A DNA stretch of 24,358 nucleotides, from contig SSBO01000034.1 of the NCBI GenBank assembly GCA_005281725.1, positions 7,929 through 32,286 on the forward strand. The letters are read 5' to 3'. A program made the position numbers and the translations under genes. The notes under the pieces are model-generated. The model saw only the letters and a program-made list of their open reading frames with translations, was not told where the DNA came from and did no database searches. Origin of the DNA: Wuchereria bancrofti. Lineage: Eukaryota > Nematoda > Chromadorea > Rhabditida > Onchocercidae. This document shows positions 1-8,711 of the stretch, piece after piece. Every line of letters begins with the position of its first letter. Positions within the stretch are counted from its first letter, which is position 1.

Positions 1-570
1 ATTTGTTTTTTCCCCGATGATTTATCCTCTAAATATTCTTGATCATCACTTTTAAATTTAATAACATCACATGTTTAGATTTTTGCTCGATTTTCATCTA
101 AAATTTTCATCTAGAATTTTACACTTAATTGTTAAATATTTATTTCTAGTACTAATTAATTTACAAAAGATAAGATACAGCACTTGTTTTTTTCCTTCTC
201 TTTTCTTAAAATTTTAATTTATAATTTTTTAACTATACGTATGATAATAATAATTAATAATAATAGGAATAATAATCAAATAATAATTCTTTTTTGTGTT
301 ATTTTAACTTTATATGACAATAATTTATTAGATAAAAAAAGTTTTTCCACACTTTAAAAAATTAAAAAAATGAAAGAATTTCTTAAACAATAATTGTTGA
401 AATTTAACTTTTTGCAATTAACTTGTTAAATACAATTTTTGCTAAGTTTTTTTTCTTTTTAAGCTCAAATTATTGTTATTAGTTATGCGCGAATTTATCA
501 TACAGTTCACTTTGCTTAATTGCTTATTTTATCCACTGTTATTGTTAATGTTTTAACTTTATTAATTAGT
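1..570. other. AT-rich non-coding DNA
   Basis: No reading frame, splice-flanked exon or RNA gene can be supported here. The stretch consists of short A and T runs and ATAATA-type simple sequence, for example around 241-290. It is the only part of the left-most contig that is not repeated elsewhere in the window. Confidence 0.6.
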
Positions 571-1080
571 ATTTTTTCATTTATCTCAGTATTACTTGTT
601 CATTACAAAATGTTACGAGCAATCGTTGATTCAATTTTCAATTATTTATTACTAAATTGATTTTAATGTCAAAATTGAAATGAATTTCCCTTCTAAGTAG
701 AAAAAAACTTTTTTTAGTTATCTGAAATGATTTTGTAATTTAACTTTTTAAAATTACATTACCTATTAATTAATATATAATGCATCCTTGTTTCTTATTT
801 TTCAATCAATGGATTAGTTGAATTGCCTAATAATATTCCAGAATTGCCTTATAATTTTTTTTGATAATCTTTCCCCATTTTTTTCTAATTATTGAAATGT
901 TGCTTATTTATAAAATCTCATTTTTTTCTTTGATAAGCATAATAAAGTTAACGGATAAAGAATTTAAGTGAAAAATGAGTTATGATCAAATTTTTATTTC
1001 AGTAAAATTCGGTGAAAAAAAAATCGCATATTTACAGTTACAGTTTTGCAAACGTTTTCTTAGTAAAAAAATGCAAATAT

Positions 1081-1136
1081 GACAGAAAGGGAGAGAGAAG
1101 GAGAGAGGGAGAGAAAAGAGGGAAGAAAGAGAGAAA
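1081..1136 (+). repeat. GA-rich simple-sequence tract
   Basis: An almost pure purine tract of GAGA and GGGA units, repeated at 2317-2372 as part of the block duplication. It is a typical imperfect microsatellite with no coding meaning. Confidence 0.8.
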
Positions 1137-1310
1137 TAATTCTATTAATGATATTCAGTATGAATGGTAAAAGAAGTAATTAGAAATGAAATAATTAGAT
1201 ATAGTAATAGGTATCCTATTTCCATATAAAAATTCCATTATTGGATTAACTGAAGTAACAACAAGGGAATGGCTATATTATATGTGAAAATATTTTAAAA
1301 ACAATGAAAT

Positions 1311-1672
1311 TATCATTTTTTTCCTAAATTTTTTGGAGAAAAATAGAAATAGTGATGTGAATGATAAAAAATATAATGAAAAAAAACACAGTGAAAAAGC
1401 AAAAAAAAAAAACAAACAGCGATATAAATTATATAATGCAATGATATTATCACTTTTATTAAAAAAAATTTCTTTAAAAAGTCTGGAAATAATGATGTAA
1501 AAGATGTAAAAAGTTGAAATATGATGTAAATGACATGAAAAATACAACATTTTTTCCCAACATTCCTTAAAAAATAGAAATAGTGATATAAATGATATAA
1601 AAAATACAAGAAGTTATCACTTTCTTTTAAAATTTTCTTTAAAAAAATAAAAATGATATGAAAAATTAGTAG
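1311..1672. repeat. Degenerate AT-rich minisatellite
   Basis: Units of about 65-135 bp begin with TATCAC/TATCATTTT, continue with T-rich then A-rich runs, and end in GATATAAATGATA-like stretches. Unit starts are near 1311, 1448, 1549 and 1615. The same array lies at 2547-2908, and its right part at 9923-10090. On the minus strand it is open in two frames of 90-98 codons made almost only of F, Y, I, L, S and K. I read these as a by-product of repetition and base composition. The left end of the 7.2-kb duplication (2741) falls inside the array. Confidence 0.6.
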
Positions 1673-1805
1673 TATAAATTGTAGGAAAAAGTAAGGTTGT
1701 TATGATATTCCCTCCTTTTCCTTTAAGGGACGAATATCTGTTTATTTAATTGTTTCCTACTTTAATTTATTCTTACGTCTATTCTCGTTGTTCTCGTTGT
1801 ACTCT

Positions 1806-1806
1806 N
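1806..1806. other. Single-N contig join (overlap not merged)
   Basis: A single N lies between two copies of the same 1,235-bp sequence. Sequence up to 1805 corresponds to sequence up to 3041, and sequence from 1807 corresponds to sequence from 571. The apparent tandem repeat is therefore most simply an unmerged contig overlap or two haplotype contigs. Confidence 0.85.
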
Positions 1807-3041
1807 ATTTTTTCATTTATCTCAGTATTACTTGTTCATTACAAAATGTTACGAGCAATCGTTGATTCAATTTTCAATTATTTATTACTAAATTGATTTT
1901 AATGTCAAAATTGAAATGAATTTCCCTTCTAAGTAGAAAAAAACTTTTTTTAGTTATCTGAAATGATTTTGTAATTTAACTTTTTAAAATTACATTACCT
2001 ATTAATTAATATATAATGCATCCTTGTTTCTTATTTTTCAATCAATGGATTAGTTGAATTGCCTAATAATATTCCAGAATTGCCTTATAATTTTTTTTGA
2101 TAATCTTTCCCCATTTTTTTCTAATTATTGAAATGTTGCTTATTTATAAAATCTCATTTTTTTCTTTGATAAGCATAATAAAGTTAACGGATAAAGAATT
2201 TAAGTGAAAAATGAGTTATGATCAAATTTTTATTTCAGTAAAATTCGGTGAAAAAAAAATCGCATATTTACAGTTACAGTTTTGCAAACGTTTTCTTAGT
2301 AAAAAAATGCAAATATGACAGAAAGGGAGAGAGAAGGAGAGAGGGAGAGAAAAGAGGGAAGAAAGAGAGAAATAATTCTATTAATGATATTCAGTATGAA
2401 TGGTAAAAGAAGTAATTAGAAATGAAATAATTAGATATAGTAATAGGTATCCTATTTCCATATAAAAATTCCATTATTGGATTAACTGAAGTAACAACAA
2501 GGGAATGGCTATATTATATGTGAAAATATTTTAAAAACAATGAAATTATCATTTTTTTCCTAAATTTTTTGGAGAAAAATAGAAATAGTGATGTGAATGA
2601 TAAAAAATATAATGAAAAAAAACACAGTGAAAAAGCAAAAAAAAAAAACAAACAGCGATATAAATTATATAATGCAATGATATTATCACTTTTATTAAAA
2701 AAAATTTCTTTAAAAAGTCTGGAAATAATGATGTAAAAGATGTAAAAAGTTGAAATATGATGTAAATGACATGAAAAATACAACATTTTTTCCCAACATT
2801 CCTTAAAAAATAGAAATAGTGATATAAATGATATAAAAAATACAAGAAGTTATCACTTTCTTTTAAAATTTTCTTTAAAAAAATAAAAATGATATGAAAA
2901 ATTAGTAGTATAAATTGTAGGAAAAAGTAAGGTTGTTATGATATTCCCTCCTTTTTCTTTAAGGGACGAATATCTGTTTATTTAATTGTTTCCTACTTTA
3001 ATTTATTCTTACGTCTATTCTCGTTGTTCTCGTTGTACTCT
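1807..3041. repeat. Second copy of the 1,235-bp block
   Basis: Near-identical to 571-1805, including the GA tract and the low-complexity minus-strand frames. From 3042 the sequence runs on into the LTR without interruption, so this copy gives the true right-hand context of the block. The T at 2956 is C in both the first copy (1720) and the second large repeat unit (10138). Confidence 0.85.
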
Positions 3042-3063
3042 CAGTAGAACTGGCCGAACTGAT

Positions 3064-3727
3064 TGTTTTCCGCACCTCAAACTTGGGTAATTAAACCTTT
3101 ATTTAGCATAAAACAAATCAACATCATAATAGCGCATTATACATATCGCACGGATGCTACACAGTTATAAAACGCTAAACATTACCAGAGAGCTGAAACC
3201 GCAACCACACTATAAATGTACAATTGTAAAAAATGATTAACTGCAATTAAGAGCTGGTGTTGGAGTTAATTGAGACTGAAGATCAAAAATGTGAAATTGA
3301 GGAGATTTGTTTAAGCATAGATATCTTGTTACAATAGCCTATTACATGCATTTAATTCTCATGTATCTTATACAATATAATGTGTGTAAAGCAAGGTTAA
3401 TTTATGAACAAAGAGATTCTCATTTAACTGCTTCTCCTTGCTTTCCAGCTACATCGTTTGTAACAAAGGGTTATCCGTTTATCAGTTAAAATCCTGTGCA
3501 CGCGTCGTCCTGTAGCTGTCCTAAGACCACTGTCCCCCAATTCGTCGATCCGTTGTAACATCCATAAAGAGAAATTGCCCCTGCTATACCGCTCTTTGTT
3601 GAGGTCAAATATCCACATCGTTAAATTGCATTTTTATTATCTGGTTGCTTGTCAGTTTGACTCCTGTGTTAGCGCCCTCCCTTGGTTCTTAGTTACTGTA
3701 TTGATACTTTCGGCCTATTTGCCGACA
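3064..3727 (-). mobile_element. Putative solo LTR of a BEL/Pao-like retroelement carrying SL1
   Basis: Read on the minus strand, this 664-bp stretch begins TGTCGGCAAATAGG and ends GTGCGGAAAACA, so it has TG..CA ends. Close to its 3' end it has AATAAA (3098-3103) followed at once by a perfect SL1 (3076-3097). About 90 bp before the end it shares a conserved block (TGTGTAGCATCCGT, then CGATATGTATAAT) with the 3' LTR of the env-bearing element at 22007. No target-site duplication is evident (flanks ACTGAT and TAAATG), nor is an adjacent primer-binding or polypurine site. It may be a solo LTR with decayed flanks, and its right boundary is less certain than its left. Confidence 0.6.
3076..3097 (-). 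other. Perfect 22-nt spliced leader SL1 inside LTR
   Basis: On the minus strand the 22 bases match the canonical nematode SL1 (begins GGTTTAATTA, ends GTTTGAG). They are preceded directly by AATAAA and followed by GTGCGG, so a GT lies exactly where the SL RNA 5' splice site would be. The SL RNA continuation (GTAAAC and an Sm site at the usual distance) is not present, so this is not an ordinary SL RNA gene. Confidence 0.9.
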
Positions 3728-4540
3728 TAAATGATCTGAGTGATATAAATGGAATTATCAGCATATTTCTTATTCATTCATTCTTATGTCCTTTTTTGAT
3801 TGTAGTTTTTGAAATAAAACGATATGAAAATAACTACTCATTATAAGCTAAAAGAAATTCAATAATATTTACTTTAAGCTATTATTCTGTGATTATTATT
3901 ATCATATCATAACAAACATAAGGTTAATTATTTAATATTCAAACAGAATCAGAAAATTACTATAAATGATATGATAAGTGATTAAACTACAGAAGATGTT
4001 GATTAATTAATAATAATTAACGTATGATATAACAACATTCCTAAATTTTTAAATTCCTAAACTATAACAATATACTATCACCACTAATGCATTACAATCA
4101 GCAATAGCTAAAAAATTCAATTAGTAATATAATGATAATAATATTGGTCTTTTTCTGAAAAATAGTAACGCAATTTCAATTATTACTGAAAATTTAATCT
4201 AAAATTTTATAATCCAAGTAATAACAAAAATTCAAATTAAATTTCAAATATAACAGCACTGCAAATTTACCACGAAAAAAGTTCAGGGTTTACTGTCATA
4301 CGAATATTATGTTAACAAACCAAATGTCATTATTTCCCGGTTCAATGGTACTCGTCAAATATGACTAAATGCTTTTCTCTATTCCAATGAGACGAATGTT
4401 TTTCGTAGTGATCCGATTGGTTAATGTCATTGTTGTGTAGCAAAGCGTTGTTGCGTTGAACTTTTTGCATGGGTGGGATTTGAGTTTGGTAGGAGTTAAG
4501 GGTTTCCGCGGGGCAATAGGTTCGGGTTTTTTGGTAAAGT
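3728..4540. other. AT-rich intergenic DNA upstream of RPL29
   Basis: No gene is supported here. The last 200 bases (about 4310-4540) are less AT-rich than the rest and lead into the minisatellite in front of the ribosomal protein gene, so promoter elements are most likely here. I see no defined motif that I can name. Confidence 0.5.
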
Positions 4541-4690
4541 TCCGGGGTAGGGATTCTTCTGGAGTTTTGAGATAAAAATTTTTTTGGAATTCTGAGTGAT
4601 AGATACTGCTAGGTTTCCGAGGTAAAGATGTTTTTGGAATTCTGAAGTACAGATGCTGTTAGAATTCTGAGATTTAGCTACTTCTGGGTA
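4541..4690 (+). repeat. 25-bp minisatellite, six degenerate units, upstream of RPL29
   Basis: Six consecutive 25-bp units start at 4541, 4566, 4591, 4616, 4641 and 4666. The shared pattern is TCTGAGGTA..GATGCTTTTGGAAT, for example TCCGAGGTAAAGATGTTTTT and TCTGAAGTACAGATGCTGTT. The array ends about 235 bp before the trans-splice acceptor of RPL29. On the minus strand it is open in all phases, which yields a 109-codon frame with repeated NSK, FQK and LQK motifs. Because 25 is not a multiple of three, that frame visits every phase and is best read as repeat noise. Confidence 0.85.
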
Positions 4691-4922
4691 ATAAAAGCCC
4701 ATTGATATCTTCTTCCTGTTAAATCTTTGAGTGAATAATGTTATGCGGGTTGCTGTTACGGACTCAGTGAATATTTGTAGTGATCTAGAAGAGTAAATGG
4801 CTGTACCGCGGAATTCTAACAACAATCCTGAAGTGGACTGTAAATTTTTAATGTATATTAGACATTTTTCTCTACTATTTGTATAGTTTCATGTTGCATC
4901 CTTAGACTAACTGATTGTTTTT

Positions 4923-4924
4923 AG
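4923..4924 (+). promoter_or_regulatory. Likely SL trans-splice acceptor of RPL29
   Basis: A pyrimidine-rich run (GATTGTTTTTAG) ends in AG 30 bases before the RPL29 start codon. No nearby upstream donor or exon is evident. Nematode ribosomal protein mRNAs usually receive SL1 at such a site. An untranslated first exon with cis-splicing remains possible. The same site is at 12280-12281 in unit 2. Confidence 0.55.
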
Positions 4925-4954
4925 GAAACAACCAGGCAAATAACCAAAAGCAGT

Positions 4955-5290
4955 ATGGCGAAGTCAAAGAATCATACAAGTCATAATCAAAGTATGTTTA
5001 CATTTTTATTCATTTGAACCTATAACATTGTGCTAATGATATTTACATCACAAGATGAAATTATTGTGTCTATTATTGTTGCGTATGACGTATAGCATTT
5101 TGAACGTTTTACGTACGTTCAGTCACGGATTATTTCAGATAGAAAAGATCACAGGAATGGTATTAAGAGACCGAAGAAACATCGTTTCATGTCCATGAAA
5201 GGAGTTGACCAGAAGTTTCTGCGGAATCTTCGATTTGCTAAGAAGCATAACAAGCGGCATCAGCATCAAAAGAAAGAATCTAAAGCTTAA
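4955..5290 (+). CDS. rpl-29: 60S ribosomal protein L29 (eL29), copy 1, two exons
   Basis: Exon 1 is 4955-4991 (37 nt), with donor GTATGT at 4992. Exon 2 is 5139-5290, after acceptor TATTTCAG. The joined frame gives a 62-residue, very basic protein. It begins [20 protein letters not shown] and continues through [20 protein letters not shown], the signature block of eukaryotic eL29, then ends in a Lys/His/Gln-rich tail. Length and composition fit the family: a small basic component of the large ribosomal subunit that binds rRNA. No break is visible. An identical gene lies at 12312-12647, so the window holds two copies or one copy assembled twice. Confidence 0.95.
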
Positions 5291-5698
5291 TACAGATTAA
5301 TTTTATGATTGCTTGATTGTTTTTTGTTGTATACCAGTAAATTGTTAACAGCACTGTTTGCATATTGTGTTTTACAGATTATACATGAAATATTGCAGAA
5401 CTACTTTATTTCATAGGAAACAGTTTTTATTATCTCATTTATTGGAGATATTGCATTGCAAGACATTTACATACCCACTTTATATTAAATTTACATATTA
5501 ATAGCACATGTACTTCTTGAGGTTTCTTAATTACTCGCTATTTTCTAGAGTTCCTGTTTATTTGAAGTAATCGCTTTTCTTGTGCAGTTACGCTTTAACT
5601 TTATCGGTTTGAAACTCACCCAATTTCAATTAAAATTATTCAGTTGAGGTTTAGGGTTTTGTAAATATTTTCATAAATTGTTGGTAACTTTTATAAAG
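5291..5698 (+). other. Intergenic spacer RPL29 to THOC7-like gene
   Basis: About 400 bp without a recognisable gene. It must hold the RPL29 3' end and the promoter or trans-splice site of the next gene in the same direction. I do not see a clear AATAAA close to the RPL29 stop codon. Confidence 0.5.
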
Positions 5699-8055
5699 AT
5701 GAATGAGGAGTGCATTATTCGGAAGTTGATAGCCGATGGAGATGTGGTGGTGATTTGCAGCCATACTTGCATTACTGCTGAAATATCTTAAGGATTCAGA
5801 ATCATCACAAAGGTTGCTTCATTTCTGTGATAGTTATGGGGATCTTTCATCCTTTTATCTGTGTAGCTTCAGAAGATTCTTGAAAATCTTTGTCAGAATT
5901 CTAGGAAGGTTCGAAAGGCTTAATGGAGGTGGAATTGATAAAATGGAAATTTAAATAATCGTAATCATGCAATTTTTAGCATTGTACAACGTATAATGAA
6001 AATGATGGAAGTAGCAGGAACTGCTATGAAAAAACAAGCACTGGTTTCTGCAATGAATGAGCAACAAATGCGGGATTACATTATGCTCACAAATCATATG
6101 TGTAGTTCCATTTAATTTTTTTTTTTGCAAAAAGTTTATTGTTAAATTAACTTTATGGAAATTAAACCAAATATCATTAGAAATAACTAATTTCGTTGCG
6201 TAAAATATTCCTTAGTGAATCAACGGAGGTTGCTTGATTATCATTTTTCCATAAAAGATCACTTTATCATATGATTTATTATCACACATTCTTCTATAAT
6301 TATTCAATTGAATATATAGCAAAATCTTTTCAATTTTCATAAAGCTAAAATGATAAATGATCAGTCATTTTACTATATTTTTCAACTTTTACTACTCACT
6401 TCAATTTGTAATTTTCTTCTATATTCATGGAAATTAGAAATAGCATAATGCACTGTATCTCTAAATTTTCACATCATCGTCGATTGTTCCATACATAGCA
6501 GTATACAACAATATTTTTGATACTATTTAATATCAAAAGGAAATAACTCAATTCTCTATTATAATTTGGTATACTCAGTAAGGATTTTTAAATTATTATA
6601 GAACAACAACTAATAAAAGAAAATCAAAAAAAATCCGCTGCAAAAAAAGAATTAGTTATTGCGAAAGGAAGACGAAAAAATAAAGAAGAATATGAATTAT
6701 TGGCCAAAATGATTAAAAAAGTGCCGTCTAGATCAGAAAGCATCAGGTTTTTTCTTATTACTTTCTTATAAACGAAAATTTACTTTTCACTGAGTCATTT
6801 CTCAGAAGAAATTAAGATTTTGAAAAGTGGTTTGCAAAAATATACCAATTTTATACCAGTATTATGATATAAAACTTTCTCAGAGAATTAAGATGTCATA
6901 TTTGGTATGAAAATTTCAGTCTCACATTTGAATACAAATTGCTAATGGTTAATCATCACTTTGCTTTCACCATATTTTACTAAGATCATTTAGTCTTTTT
7001 GTGGAAAATTAATATAAAGTCATTTCATGCTGGACAAAAAAATAAAATTCAGTAGCACTTTCAAATTTGTTTCATAATATATATTTCAAATTTGTTTCAT
7101 GTATATAGATGATTTAGATAAATTTCATTCGTTGTAGAGCAAAATTCTATCAATTTTTATTTCCATATCAAATATCAGCTTCAGTAATATCTTAGCTTTA
7201 CCATAGATTTAGATAAAAGTAAACAGTAATTTAGCTTTAGTAATTGAATGGTTTTTAGTGCAAGAATTTCAACGTATATAGATGATATATATAAAGAGGC
7301 ATTAGTAAATTCAGCAGCACTTTCAAATTTGTTTCATCTATAAATTTCTTAATTCTTAATGTTAACACATAAATATATTGGAAGCAGTTCTATTTAATAT
7401 AACTGGTACAAACTTTTGACGATTATACTAAAATTGAAGGAAATTAGGTCTAATCAAGCAGGAACCTGAGGAACTTCATGAGAAGCAACGAAATTTAGAA
7501 GCGAAGGTTCGTTTATCGTTAATTTTCTATTGCTGAAAGAATCAAATATTAATTAATATGACTTTAGAAATATTCTGATAATATTTTTAAGCTGCAAAAT
7601 TCTTTCACCACAGTCTTTTCATGTTTGTTCACATAAAATTATCCTCTTTTGCTAACAATAATATATAATTTTGTTGGTTGCATCAGTGTAACCTTTCAAC
7701 TGTTTGAAAATCAAAGTTTGCATATTTAACACAGTATGTAAACGTATTATTTCATATCATAACATTAGGTAAATTTTAGCTAGCGGAATGTCGCAATCAT
7801 CTTCATTCTCTCAGTATCATACTAATAAATTTCTGCAAATTTTTGAAAGGTATGCTTTCAGTTTAATGCAGAAAATACCTGTTTACCCTTCGCTCTCTTA
7901 TGCCTATTGTTTTTTACCCTTTCTTTCTAGATCTTTGTTTATTTTCTATTGAAATTTCAAATAAAAACATGCGTAATTGCAGACGAAGAGAAATAATGAA
8001 TAATGATGATGCTATGGACGGCACAGGCACAGATGGCAAAAAGGAGAAGGCTTAA
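5699..8055 (+). pseudogene. THOC7: THO complex subunit 7-like gene with frame breaks, copy 1
   Basis: THOC7 is a coiled-coil subunit of the THO/TREX complex that couples transcription to mRNA export. The first exon (ATG at 5699) reads MNEECIIRKLIADGD, like the IRK-LL-DGDG start of THOC7. An exon from 5980 to about 6105 reads QRIMKMMEVAGTAMKKQA, collinear with the family. Exon 6602-6746 contains KGRRKNKEEYELLAKMIKKV, the most diagnostic block (animal THOC7 has RIRKNRQEYDALAKVIQ). Exon 7448-7506 gives LIKQEPEELHEKQ, and exon 7983-8055 gives the acidic C-terminus before TAA. Breaks: after DGD the frame shifts by one base near 5745, with the related frame continuing to about 5950. Between exons 6602-6746 and 7448-7506 the phases disagree by one base, giving a stop. 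It is either a decaying gene or one with sequence errors; unit 2 carries the same breaks. Confidence 0.65.
7047..7337 (+). repeat. Short interspersed direct repeats in THOC7-like intron
   Basis: A 29-bp motif (ATTCAG(T/C)AGCAC then TTTCAAATTTGTTTCAT) occurs at 7047-7075 and 7309-7337. Its last 17 bases occur again at 7084-7100. A second motif, GTATATAGATGAT, occurs at 7101-7113 and 7274-7286. These are probably remnants of a local duplication in AT-rich intron DNA. They are repeated at +7357 in unit 2. Confidence 0.6.
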
Positions 8056-8711
8056 TTTGATCTCAATTTGATACTGTACAGATATTTGATAATGCTTTAG
8101 ACTTAATACTGACACTAAAAAAAACATGTCATGCATAAATGCAACAAATGTTTGAAGAAATATATTTTGCACCAATATGGCAATGATAAACGTTCACATA
8201 AACGAATCGGAATCAGTAACAAGAGAAGAGTTCCTTCATTTCTCAGGAGACGAAGGTATTTAAGACTTCATAAATGAGGTGAATACAACTATGGTACGGA
8301 CAGATTCGCGTGTAAAATACTGGAAAATTTGCGCTCCTAATTTCCACTGCAGTGAACAACACCGAGGGAAAAAGGCCATAGAAAAGAAAAAAAACCGTGA
8401 ATAAAAATCAGCATATGGCGTCTTTTCAATTGCGGAAAATCGCTTCTTAGAGAGTAGTTCAGTGAAGAGTGGGGAAAATTGCTGGTTAGTGCTACTTTTT
8501 CACAAATATTATAAAAATACTTCACTTGCTTGAGGATTTCTTTTCACTTTTAATTTTTATCTAGATTTTTCCACCATTATAAATGTGAAATTCTTTTCCA
8601 GCGCTACTTCCATTCCTAAGGTCTCAAGTTGGAAAGATATTTCAAAAACTAGAACTTATGAAAAAAAATGAGGTGATGTGTCACAATAAGAAATATCACA
8701 CAGAAGATAAT
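8056..8711. other. Spacer between convergent THOC7-like and PRL genes
   Basis: Holds the 3' ends of two convergent genes. A 48-codon Arg/Lys-rich plus-strand frame (8131-8277) and a 62-codon minus-strand frame (8337-8525) are present, but neither resembles a family I recognise. Neither has supporting splice or spacing evidence. Confidence 0.5.

Larger units (their letters stand above)
571..1805. repeat. First copy of a 1,235-bp block repeated across an N
   Basis: This block is repeated at 1807-3041 with a constant offset of 1,236 and no indel that I can see. The one substitution noticed is C at 1720 against T at 2956. The copy ends exactly at the N at 1806, and the second copy begins right after it. 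That is the pattern of two contigs overlapping end to end that were scaffolded instead of merged. The content is AT-rich non-coding DNA, a GA-rich tract and an AT-rich degenerate minisatellite. Confidence 0.85.

Noticed and set aside
1278..1609. Two minus-strand frames of 90 and 98 codons, repeated at 2514-2845
   Set aside because: They consist almost only of F, Y, I, L, S and K and arise from an AT-rich degenerate tandem repeat; no domain or splice evidence.
3076..3097. SL RNA gene
   Set aside because: SL1 is perfect, but the following sequence lacks GTAAAC, the SL RNA body and an Sm site at the right distance, and no 5S rRNA gene is nearby.
3424..3618. Minus-strand 64-codon frame inside the LTR
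   Set aside because: It lies in the putative U3, is broken by indels in the second copy, and resembles no gag, pol or env domain I know.
4496..4825. Minus-strand 109-codon frame with repeated NSK/FQK/LQK motifs
   Set aside because: It is the reverse reading of the 25-bp minisatellite, whose period shifts the frame at each unit; best explained as a repeat by-product.
8131..8277. Plus-strand 48-codon Arg/Lys-rich frame with a CNKC motif
   Set aside because: Short, no family recognised, and it sits between the 3' ends of two convergent genes; could be chance.
8337..8525. Minus-strand 62-codon frame
   Set aside because: No similarity to PRL or other families; the real PRL terminal exon is further right at 8712-8835.
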